Positions 24,653-31,641 of a stretch of 64,000 nt of DNA are shown here, piece after piece (within the stretch, counting starts at the first letter, position 1; each line of letters begins with the position of its first letter). The DNA comes from JADJVL01 sp046331545 (lineage in GTDB: Bacteria; Acidobacteriota; Holophagae; Holophagales; Holophagaceae). The stretch is taken from contig JAXLQR010000002.1 of NCBI GenBank assembly GCA_046331545.1, forward strand, positions 1 to 64,000, written 5' to 3'. Position numbers and translations under genes: made by a program. The notes under the pieces were generated by a model. The model saw nothing but the letters and a program-made list of their open reading frames with translations, had not been told where the DNA came from and ran no database searches.

Positions 24653-25038
24653 GGCTCGGCTCCGTCAACGTCGCGCCATCGTGCCATGCGGGCCCGTTGC
24701 AGCGCAGCGACGATCTCGCGCGAACGGTCATCCGACGGACCCTTCGCGTCCGGGCCCTTGCCCTTCTGCTGGTTGCAGCGGGGACAGGCCAGGGCGAGGT
24801 TTTTCGGGTCGTCGGGGCCCTCGAGGCCTTCGATCAACGCCTCGGCCGCCCGTTTGCCGAACCAGCTGCGGGGGACGACGTGTTCTAGCGTGCCGCCGTT
24901 CAGGGGCGCGCCGGAGGCGTCGAACGTCAGGCCGCTGCGGCAGTGGAGGCAGCGGGTGGTCCAGGTCGCGTCGCCGAGGCTTGCCTCCGCGTCCGTGCGC
25001 AGGGCCGCGACCAGGGCTCGGCGCAGGGCCGCCCGCAT
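24649..25038 (-). CDS. HNH endonuclease-like protein
   Basis: A 129-residue HNH nuclease-fold protein. It has a zinc-knuckle pair CLHCRSG near residues 32-38 and CPRCNQQKG near 88-96, and between them LEHVVPRSWFG (catalytic His) and the Asn in DDPKNLALAC. This is the stand-alone McrA-like form found across bacteria; it lacks a partner methylase or integrase gene, so a restriction or mobile role is not supported. The ATG at 25038 overlaps the stop of the Bax-inhibitor gene (TGATG). Confidence 0.8.
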   Translation of the reverse strand: MRAALRRALVAALRTDAEASLGDATWTTRCLHCRSGLTFDASGAPLNGGTLEHVVPRSWFGKRAAEALIEGLEGPDDPKNLALACPRCNQQKGKGPDAKGPSDDRSREIVAALQRARMARWRDVDGAEP

Positions 25039-25730
25039 CAGTCCCGCGGGCTCAGGATCCGCAGGATCGTGAGGAAGAGGTTGAAGATGTCCAGGTAGAG
25101 GCTCACCGCCACGTCCACGGCGTTGCGGCCCGTCGCGGGGATGGCCATGGCGCGGTGGCAGTCGAAGCCGATGTAGAGGGTGAAGATGCCCGCGGCCAGC
25201 CACTCGATCCAGCCGGCGGCGCCCAGGGCGGGCACGAACATGCCGATGAGGCGCAGCACGACCAGGGCGATCAGGGACGCGAAGAGCATGCCGCCGAGTT
25301 TCTCGAAGACCTTCGGGTAGCTCAGCCCCAGCAGCGTCATCACGCCCGTGGTGCAGCCCGTGAGCATGAGGGCCCGCATCACCAGCATGGTGCCGCCGAC
25401 GCGAAGGTAGGCTTCCAGGATGGGGCCGAGGATGAGGCCGAAGGGCACCAGCAGCAGGTGGTAGCCCAGCAGCGCCATGCCCATGGACTTCGCACGGCTG
25501 GCGGTGAAGACGCCGATCATCGGCAGCACCAGGCCGAGGCCGAGGAAGAGGATCGTGCCTGGCCGGAACTGGGCCTGCAGGGCCCACCACGCCAGGCCTG
25601 CGTTCAGCGCCAGGCCGTAGAGGGTGAGCGCCCCCGTGAGGCCCAGGAAGGCGCGGCGGGAAAGCGTGTCCTCCCCGGTGCGCGCCCAGAGCTCGTTGGA
25701 CAGGATGGATCGGGAATCGGCGACGGCCAT
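25038..25730 (-). CDS. Bax inhibitor-1 family membrane protein (YccA/YbhL-like)
   Basis: A 230-residue polytopic inner-membrane protein with about seven hydrophobic segments and the family ending GFDCHRAMAIP...DVAVSLYLDIFNLFLTILRIL. YccA binds and modulates FtsH, and relatives act as pH-sensitive calcium leak channels; which applies here is unknown. The ATG at 25730 is preceded by AGGAGA at good spacing. TAGAAT, overlapping the stop of the upstream HD gene, could be an internal -10. It is coupled to the HNH gene downstream. Confidence 0.88.
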   Translation of the reverse strand: MAVADSRSILSNELWARTGEDTLSRRAFLGLTGALTLYGLALNAGLAWWALQAQFRPGTILFLGLGLVLPMIGVFTASRAKSMGMALLGYHLLLVPFGLILGPILEAYLRVGGTMLVMRALMLTGCTTGVMTLLGLSYPKVFEKLGGMLFASLIALVVLRLIGMFVPALGAAGWIEWLAAGIFTLYIGFDCHRAMAIPATGRNAVDVAVSLYLDIFNLFLTILRILSPRD

Positions 25731-25749
25731 GGGTTCTCCTGGCCCCATT

Positions 25750-26319
25750 CTACGCCGGCGGCAGCAGCCCCAGCTCCTCCCGGTGTCCGTGCACGACACC
25801 GATGATCCGCGCGAGGTGCTCGTCCTCGGTGCCGCCGACGGCCTCCATCAGCATCCGCAGCCCCTCGGCCACCTCGAAGCGGTCCACGCCCGCGGCGAAG
25901 GCCTTGTCCTTGAGCTTCTTCCTCACGCTGCGGGGCTCCAGACCCTCGGTCCGGTTCGGCCGCACCAGGGCGCAGGCGGTGACGAAGCCGGTGATCTCGT
26001 CGCTGGCCAGCAGGGCCATGTCCAGCAGGCTGTCGTAGCTCACGCCCCACTGGGTGTAGTGGGCCGAGACGGCGTGGGCCACGGCCTCCTCGCCCCGCTC
26101 CCGCAGCCAGGCCACGATGCGTTTCGGATGGTCCTCGGGCCACTGGTCGTAGTCCGCGTCGTGGAGAAGGCCCGCCAGGCCGAAGGTCCGTTCGTCCTCC
26201 CCCAGCCGCTTCGCGAGGTCCAGCATCACCAGCTCCACCGAGCGGGCGTGGACGCGGAGCCTCTCCGAGGGCGTCCAGTCGCAGAGCAGGGTCCAGGCTT
26301 CGTCGCGGGTGAGGGTCAT
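25750..26319 (-). CDS. HD-domain hydrolase
   Basis: A 189-residue HD-superfamily protein. The metal-ligand pattern is visible: first His in RLRVHARSVELVMLDLAKRLG (near residue 24), the HD pair in LAGLLHDADYDQWPEDHPKR (near 53-54), and a later Asp in LLASDEITGFV. Relatives are metal-dependent phosphohydrolases, often on nucleotides; many HDIG-type proteins of this size are uncharacterised. The start overlaps the TPR gene stop (ATGA). Confidence 0.82.
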   Translation of the reverse strand: MTLTRDEAWTLLCDWTPSERLRVHARSVELVMLDLAKRLGEDERTFGLAGLLHDADYDQWPEDHPKRIVAWLRERGEEAVAHAVSAHYTQWGVSYDSLLDMALLASDEITGFVTACALVRPNRTEGLEPRSVRKKLKDKAFAAGVDRFEVAEGLRMLMEAVGGTEDEHLARIIGVVHGHREELGLLPPA

Positions 26320-27683
26320 CGAGCATCCTTTTGCTTCAGGGCCTCGGCCAAAGCGGAAAAGTAGCCCTTGAGGGCGTAGGAGTACCGAGCGTCATCAGTC
26401 TCTAGGGAGGTGAATTCCGCCTTGATGAGGGCCATCAAGGGACCCTTCAAGGGCTTCTTCTCCTTGTAGGCGGCCCTGGCTGCCAGCAGCGCGATGTCTG
26501 CCTTGCCGGGGAACTCGTTCAAGGCCTTCAGGAGGTCTGGGTCGTCGCTTTTCAGTTGTTTCCCTTTTCCTGAAAGGAGGCTCAGCGCGAATTTCGGATC
26601 GCGGAGATGCTGCCAGCCGAAGCGGTCCATCTCGTCGATGGGCAAGCCCACCTGAAGGGTCAGCCCAGCGAGGATGTGAAGCGCGTCAGCGGCCTCGGTG
26701 GCGCCAGAGCGGGCCCGTCGCCAGAGCTCGTCCTTGAATCTGTCCACGAGGCCCTGGGCGGGTTCGAGCTTGCGACGGAAGTCCCATTCCAGAAGGCGGG
26801 CCGCGAGGACGGTGTTCCTGGGGAGTGGCTTCCCCTCCAGGATCCAGGGCCCCCGGCTCTGGAGCTCCTTCAGCCAGGAAACGTCCGGGTTCCGGTTCCT
26901 GAGCACTTCCGACAGGGTTTCGAGCTCGAGGGCCTCTGCCGAGGGAAGGGTCTGCTTGGCCTCCCGCAGATCAGCCTCCAAGGCCTTGAGGTTCGGCTCC
27001 GCCTGCCACCAGGTGGTGTCCCAGGCACAGTCCAGTTGGATGAGCCGGGTCCATGCCTCCCTGTCCCCCTTCCGTGCTGCTGCGAGCAGGATGCTTCGCC
27101 GCATGAAGGGACTCGGTTTGCCATAGACCCAATGAATGGCGCCGTCGATCCCGCTGTGATGGTTGGCGTGATCTGCCCGCTTCCAGGCATCGATAGCCTT
27201 CTCCGGCTGTTCGAGGCGGATGTAGCAGTCCGCCAACAGGGCCTGGCGGCCATCGGCCTCATGTGGATCGAGGCTCTTCAGGTAGAGGGGCACGGCCTCG
27301 GCGTGATGGCCCGCGCGGTGTTGTTCCAGGGCCCACTCGAAGGCAACCGCAGGAATTTTCGGAGCCAGCTCATAGGCCCGTCGGTGGAGCGCCGAGGACT
27401 GGGCCGGATCGAGGTCGAAGAGAAGGCTCCCAAGCCAATAGCATTCTGCGGCTGTACGTTTCTCCGGCGGGATCAGTGAAAGGAGGCGCTGCACGGATTC
27501 CTGGGCGCGTCCCTGGGCACCAAGTTCCTCCGTCTCCTGGATCACCCCAGCGTGCTGGCGCTGCAGCCCCTCGACGAGGGCCAGGAACTTCGCGTCCCGG
27601 GGGTCCTGGGCAACCAGCGCAGAGGTGCTGGTGAGCAGCACCAAGGCCGCTCGAGACGACATCCAAACCGGCATGGTCATCAT
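26316..27683 (-). CDS. Exported TPR-like repeat protein, function unknown
   Basis: A 455-residue protein with a signal peptide (MMTMPVWMSSRAALVLLTST, cleavage likely after ALVAQ) followed by helical repeats of TPR type: ALHRRAYELAPKIPAVAFEWALEQ is broken over residues about 98-121, and ALLADCYIRLEQPEKAIDAWKRA spans about 148-170. No enzymatic motif is seen. Its codon use looks clearly less GC-rich than its neighbours, with runs such as tttcagttgtttccc, which suggests a different origin or weaker selection. It overlaps truA upstream (ATGA) and the HD gene downstream. Confidence 0.65.
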   Translation of the reverse strand: MMTMPVWMSSRAALVLLTSTSALVAQDPRDAKFLALVEGLQRQHAGVIQETEELGAQGRAQESVQRLLSLIPPEKRTAAECYWLGSLLFDLDPAQSSALHRRAYELAPKIPAVAFEWALEQHRAGHHAEAVPLYLKSLDPHEADGRQALLADCYIRLEQPEKAIDAWKRADHANHHSGIDGAIHWVYGKPSPFMRRSILLAAARKGDREAWTRLIQLDCAWDTTWWQAEPNLKALEADLREAKQTLPSAEALELETLSEVLRNRNPDVSWLKELQSRGPWILEGKPLPRNTVLAARLLEWDFRRKLEPAQGLVDRFKDELWRRARSGATEAADALHILAGLTLQVGLPIDEMDRFGWQHLRDPKFALSLLSGKGKQLKSDDPDLLKALNEFPGKADIALLAARAAYKEKKPLKGPLMALIKAEFTSLETDDARYSYALKGYFSALAEALKQKDAR

Positions 27684-28558
27684 GGGACCTCGATCATCGG
27701 GTGGATCGCGGGCAGCGGCCCGTCGCCGCCGTAGCGCACGCGCTCCAGGAAGAGCCCCGCCGCCGGGGCCGCCAGGGCGCCCCAGCAGAGGTTGGCTTCC
27801 GGGGAAGGCCGCTTCAGATCCCGGGCCAGGTCCTCAATCCGGGCCTTGCCCGTGGCGCAGGCCACCGCCGCGCCGGCCATGCGCCGCACCTGGCGGTGGA
27901 AGAAGTGCCTGGAGCTGACCCGCAGCAGCACCAGGCTGCCGGCCTCGGCGAAGTCGCACGAATCCAGGGCCACGCGGCCGTCCTCCCTCGGCTCCAGGTC
28001 CGCGAAGGCCGAGAGGTCGTGCCTTCCTTCGAAGGCCTTCCAGGCGGCTTCCAGGGCCTTCAGGTCGAAGCCCCCCTTCACCCACCACGCGTAGGGCTTG
28101 CCGAAGGCCGTGCGGCGGCGGGCGAGCTGGTAGAGGTAGGTGCGCGCCTCCGCGTCGTGGCGGGCGTGGAAGCCGGGACCGCAGGCGCGGACCTCGCGGA
28201 TCGCCAGGTCGTGGGGCAGGTGGGGGTCCAGCAGCCGGGCCAGGTCCCTCGCCTCCGGCGCGCCCCTCGGGTCCAGGTGCAGGTGGGCCGGCATGCCGAG
28301 GGCGTGGACGCCGGCGTCCGTACGGCCCGCGCCCACCAGCTCGACCACCCTGAAGCCCGCCTCCCGGCACGCGTGCTCCAGGCTGCCCGCCACCGTGCGC
28401 ACGCCCTCGGCGCTCTGCTTCGGCCCCTGGCGCTGCCAGCCCTGGAACTTCGAGCCGTCGTACTCCAGGAGCAGCCGGTAGGCCGCGACCTTGGCCGCGG
28501 AGGGGGCCGGCATCCGGCGGACCGGCTTCGCGCCAGGGCGCTTGGGCTCGCCGCTCAT
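27680..28558 (-). CDS. truA: tRNA pseudouridine(38-40) synthase
   Basis: Isomerises uridines 38-40 in the tRNA anticodon stem. The 292-residue protein has an extra basic N-terminus of about 25 residues, then LLLEYDGSKFQGWQRQ and the catalytic motif ELVGAGRTDAGVHALG with nucleophile D81. RHFFHRQVRRMAGA near residues 215-228 is the second family hallmark. It is coupled upstream to the receiver-domain gene and downstream to the TPR gene, both by 4-nt ATGA overlaps. Confidence 0.94.
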   Translation of the reverse strand: MSGEPKRPGAKPVRRMPAPSAAKVAAYRLLLEYDGSKFQGWQRQGPKQSAEGVRTVAGSLEHACREAGFRVVELVGAGRTDAGVHALGMPAHLHLDPRGAPEARDLARLLDPHLPHDLAIREVRACGPGFHARHDAEARTYLYQLARRRTAFGKPYAWWVKGGFDLKALEAAWKAFEGRHDLSAFADLEPREDGRVALDSCDFAEAGSLVLLRVSSRHFFHRQVRRMAGAAVACATGKARIEDLARDLKRPSPEANLCWGALAAPAAGLFLERVRYGGDGPLPAIHPMIEVP

Positions 28559-28956
28559 TCCTTCGGGATCACCCGGCGCACTTCGTTCAGGAAGGCGTCC
28601 GGATCGTGGAAGGGCTTGGCGAGGTAGCCCTGGGCGCCGGTCTCGGCGATGAAGCGCTCCCGGTCCCCGAACATGGCGTGGGCGGTGGCGATGAGCACGG
28701 GGATGTCCGCCGTGGCGGGGTCCGCCTTCAGGAGGCGCGTGATCCCCAGGCCGTCCATCTTCACGCCGTCCAGGGTGGAGCGGGCCAGGCTCACGTCCAT
28801 GATGATGCCCGCGAGGCCGCCGGCCTTCGCGATCTCGAGGATCTCCAGCGGGTCCTCGGAGACCACCACCTCGAAGCCCCCCTTCCGGGTGAGCACCACC
28901 TGCATGAACTTGACGTTGATGGCGTCGTCCTCGACGAGCAGCAGCTTCTGGGCCAT
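28555..28956 (-). CDS. Single-domain response regulator (CheY/DivK-like)
   Basis: A 133-residue receiver domain with no output domain. Residues E9-D10-D11 bind the metal, D54 in GIIMDVSL is the phospho-acceptor, an alanine-rich ATAHAMFGD follows beta-4, and K109 lies in LAKPFHDPD. The insertion SLARSTLDGVKMDGLG after the phosphorylation site is longer than in CheY and resembles polar-differentiation regulators. It heads the seven-gene truA chain. No cognate kinase is adjacent. Confidence 0.88.
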   Translation of the reverse strand: MAQKLLLVEDDAINVKFMQVVLTRKGGFEVVVSEDPLEILEIAKAGGLAGIIMDVSLARSTLDGVKMDGLGITRLLKADPATADIPVLIATAHAMFGDRERFIAETGAQGYLAKPFHDPDAFLNEVRRVIPKE

Positions 28957-28971
28957 GGGGGGAGTGTACTT

Positions 28972-29063
28972 GGTCCTTGCTCCCTCGTCCCTGGTCCTTG
29001 GCTCACTCCGGAATCCCCCCGCCGTGCCAGGGACCAGGGATCCGCGACCAGGGACGAGGGACC
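28972..29063. repeat. Imperfect inverted repeat of CCCTGGTCC-type words
   Basis: TCCCTCGTCCCTGGTC (28981-28996) is the exact complement of 29046-29061. Both arms also contain internal direct repeats (ggtccttg twice on the left, accaggga twice on the right). It lies between the receiver gene start and the PHP gene stop. It could act as a terminator for the PHP gene, or be a low-complexity repeat. Confidence 0.65.
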
Positions 29064-29067
29064 CGCC

Positions 29068-29919
29068 TCAGTGCCAGTCGCCCTCGGCGCGGGCCCGCTC
29101 CAGGCCGTCCAGGATCTCGGCGGGGACCCGGAGGCGGCCCCGGCCCACCCCGAGCCGGATGTGGGGCTTGTTGCCGCCGTGGTAGTCGCTGCCGCCGCTG
29201 GGGACCATGCCCTTCCGGGCGGCCAGGTCCAGGAAATAGGCCTGCTCGGCGGGGCCGTACTCGCCGTAGTAGGCCTCGAAGCCCGCCATGCCGGCGGCCC
29301 GCAGGGCGTCCATGGCCTCGTCCCAGCCGAAGCCGCGTCCGGCGAAGCGGCCGGGGTGGGCCACCAGGGGCACGCCGCCGGCCTCCCGGATCCAGCGGGC
29401 GGCGGTGGGCGGATCCAGCTCCTCCCGGGGCGCGTAGCCCGGGGCGTGGTCGCCCAGGTAGCGGTCGAAGGCCTCGGGCAGGCTGCGGACGGTGCCCCGG
29501 GCCATGAGGGCCAGGGCCATGTGGACCCGGGAGACCACCGCGCCCTGGGCCTGGGCTTCGACCTCCTCCAGGCGGAGGTCCACCCCCAGCCCGTTCAGCC
29601 GGTCGATCATCCGGGCGTTGCGCTCCGTCCGGCTCCGGCGGAAGTCCCGCAGCCGGCCCTCGAGCACCGGGTCCACCGGGTCCACGAGCAGCCCCAGCAC
29701 GTGCAGGGACCGGCCCATGAAGCGGCAGCTCAGCTCGGTGCCCGCGAGGAGCCGGGCCTTCACCTTCGGCTGCTGGGCCAGGAAGGCGGGCAGGCCCTCG
29801 AGGGTGTCGTGGTCCGTCAGCGCCAGGGCCTCCAGCCCCGCCTCGTCCGCCGCCAGGGCCAGGGCCTCCGGCGTGTCGGTGCCGTCGGAGCAGCAGGTGT
29901 GGGCGTGGAGGTCGATCAT
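29068..29919 (-). CDS. PHP-domain phosphoesterase (RNase AM / nucleoside 3',5'-bisphosphate phosphatase type)
   Basis: A 283-residue metal-dependent phosphoesterase of the YciV/TrpH family. Motifs are IDLHAHTCCSDGT (H5, H7), ALTDHDTLEGL near 34-44, LLAGTELSC near 58-66, LVAHPGRFAG near 194-203 and GGSDYHGGNKPH near 246-257; these give the trinuclear metal site. E. coli YciV removes 5' nucleotides from rRNA precursors and dephosphorylates pAp, and a similar role is likely here. The ATG at 29919 lies downstream of the glycosyltransferase terminator on the same strand. Confidence 0.85.
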   Translation of the reverse strand: MIDLHAHTCCSDGTDTPEALALAADEAGLEALALTDHDTLEGLPAFLAQQPKVKARLLAGTELSCRFMGRSLHVLGLLVDPVDPVLEGRLRDFRRSRTERNARMIDRLNGLGVDLRLEEVEAQAQGAVVSRVHMALALMARGTVRSLPEAFDRYLGDHAPGYAPREELDPPTAARWIREAGGVPLVAHPGRFAGRGFGWDEAMDALRAAGMAGFEAYYGEYGPAEQAYFLDLAARKGMVPSGGSDYHGGNKPHIRLGVGRGRLRVPAEILDGLERARAEGDWH

Positions 29920-29936
29920 GGTCCTGGGGGAAGGGA

Positions 29937-29960
29937 AAGGCGGGCCCGGGGGCCCGCCTT
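29937..29960 (-). terminator. Terminator after the glycosyltransferase gene
   Basis: A 10-bp perfect stem AAGGCGGGCC/GGCCCGCCTT with a CCGG centre lies 17 nt past the stop at 29977. Read on the minus strand it ends in CCTTTCCC. Confidence 0.7.
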
Positions 29961-29976
29961 GGAAGGTCCGAATGCC

Positions 29977-31500
29977 CTACTGCACGAGGTGGGAGGCGCC
30001 CTCGGCGTCCTCCAGCTCCTCCATGGCCAGCCGCCGGAACAGCTTGACGTCCATGAGGCTGAAGAGGCTGATGTAGGCGAAGCCCGTGAAGAAGAGCCAG
30101 AGGAAGGGGACCGAGGCCCACTTGCGGAGGTAGATGGCGACGAGCAGGGCCGCGAAGTAGTAGAGGGCGAAGCCCGCCTCCAGGAAGGTGACGAGGGACT
30201 TGGGCACCTTGTAGGCCCGCTTGCTCACGGCCTTGCCCGTGGCGTCCACGCCCAGCTTCGGGGTGCGCTTGAACTCCTTGTCGTCGGTGAAGAAGCCCTC
30301 GAGCACGGCCTTGGCCTGGTTCAGGGCGAGGCCGATGCCCAGGCTCATCAGCGCCGGGATGTACTTCCAGCGACCGGTCCAGCCGCGGTTGTCGGAGAGC
30401 TCCTTCTGGCTGACGCCGAAGTAGAGGCCGACGCTCACCGCGTTGAGGAGGAAGAAGGGGCCGTCGGTGGCCAGCAGCCACTGCCAGGGCGTGCCGGCCC
30501 GGAGGATCATGCAGGGCACCATGAGCACCGCCAGCACGACCATCAGCAGGTAGTTGCAGTTGGCGGTGAGGTGGAACCAGCACTCCAGCTTGGTGTGCAG
30601 GCTGGCGTCGGACTTCCAGATGGTCTTCATGAGCTTGCGGATCACCTGGGCGTTGCCCTTGGCCCAGCGGTGCTGCTGGCTCTTGAAGGCGTTCACGTCC
30701 ACGGGCAGCTCGGCCGGGACCACCATGTCCTTCAGGTACACGCCGCGCCAGCCCTTGAGCTGGGCGCGGTAGCTGAGGTCGGCGTCCTCGGTGATGGTGT
30801 CGTGCTCCCAGCCCCCGGCGTCGGCGATGGCGGAGATGCGCCACATGCCGGCGGTGCCGGAGAAGTTGAAGAAGGCGTTGGAGCGGTTGCGGGCCGTGTG
30901 CTCGAAGACGAAATGGCCGTCCAGCAGGATGGCCTGCACCTGGGTCAGGAGGCTGAAGTCCCGGTTGAGGTGGTCCCAGCAGCCCTGCACGAAGGCGACC
31001 TTCGGGTCCGCGAAGTGCGGGACCGCCTTGCGGAGGAAGTCCTCGGTGGGGATGAAGTCGGCGTCGAACATGGCGACGACCTCGCCCTTGGCGGTCTTCA
31101 GGCCGTGGGCCAGGGCGCCGGCCTTGAAGCCCGTGCGGTCGGTGCGGTGGATGTGCTGGATGTCGAAGCCCAGGAGCTGGTAGCGCTCGCAGACGGCCGC
31201 GGCCACCTTCACGGTCTCGTCGGTGGAATCGTCCAGGAGCTGGATCTCCAGCTTCTCCTTGGGCCAGTCCATGCGGATCACGGCGTCCACGAGGCGCTCG
31301 ACGACGTTCACCTCGTTGAAGATGGCGAGCTGGACGGTGACGTGGGGCAGGTAGGCGTCGGCGCCGGCCGGGGGCTGCGGCACGTCCTTCTTGTGGCGGA
31401 AGTACAGGATGAGCATCCACAGGCGGTGGGCGCCGTAGATGGAGAGGATCGTCAGGATGGTGAAGTACGTACCGAGGACCAGCGCCTTGAAGGTGTCCAT
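29977..31500 (-). CDS. Processive family 2 glycosyltransferase (cellulose-synthase-like)
   Basis: A 507-residue membrane glycosyltransferase. One N-terminal membrane helix (about 8-33) precedes a GT-A domain with LLDDSTDET near 88-96, the metal-binding DAD in MFDADFIP near 145-152, TEDADLSYR (catalytic base Asp) near 238-246 and the product-binding QQHRW near 275-279. Several C-terminal helices follow (about 310-480). The combination D, DxD, TED, QxxRW defines processive beta-glycan synthases such as CslA or BcsA. No PilZ domain or bcsB-like partner is nearby, so the glycan is unknown. A terminator separates it from the PHP gene. Confidence 0.88.
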   Translation of the reverse strand: MDTFKALVLGTYFTILTILSIYGAHRLWMLILYFRHKKDVPQPPAGADAYLPHVTVQLAIFNEVNVVERLVDAVIRMDWPKEKLEIQLLDDSTDETVKVAAAVCERYQLLGFDIQHIHRTDRTGFKAGALAHGLKTAKGEVVAMFDADFIPTEDFLRKAVPHFADPKVAFVQGCWDHLNRDFSLLTQVQAILLDGHFVFEHTARNRSNAFFNFSGTAGMWRISAIADAGGWEHDTITEDADLSYRAQLKGWRGVYLKDMVVPAELPVDVNAFKSQQHRWAKGNAQVIRKLMKTIWKSDASLHTKLECWFHLTANCNYLLMVVLAVLMVPCMILRAGTPWQWLLATDGPFFLLNAVSVGLYFGVSQKELSDNRGWTGRWKYIPALMSLGIGLALNQAKAVLEGFFTDDKEFKRTPKLGVDATGKAVSKRAYKVPKSLVTFLEAGFALYYFAALLVAIYLRKWASVPFLWLFFTGFAYISLFSLMDVKLFRRLAMEELEDAEGASHLVQ

Positions 31501-31641
31501 GGTGGGGGTGGGCTCCGGAGAGGCTTGCCGCCGGGCAAGTAATCCTTAAATTGTCTCCAGCCGCTAGGAAAAATCCACAGGAATTAAGGACTTTTTCAAG
31601 TTTCTTTTGGACCGGGCTGGGGGCCCGTATAGGCTGGATCC
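31501..31641. other. Divergent promoter region of GT2 and kinase genes
   Basis: This 141-nt spacer is notably AT-rich in the middle (31540-31610). A CTTGCC-CGGC-GGCAAG hairpin lies at 31527-31542 in the leader of the glycosyltransferase mRNA, and a TAGGCT -10 serves the kinase gene. Confidence 0.5.
31630..31635 (+). promoter_or_regulatory. -10 element of PEGA kinase gene, probably leaderless
   Basis: TAGGCT ends 7 nt before the ATG at 31642. The upstream TTGGAC at 31607-31612 is a plausible -35 (17-nt spacer). The predicted start coincides with the ATG, and no Shine-Dalgarno is present. Confidence 0.5.

Noticed and set aside
24649..25038. HNH protein as part of a restriction or mobile element
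   Set aside because: No methylase, integrase, terminase or repeat lies nearby; it is embedded in an overlapping housekeeping chain.
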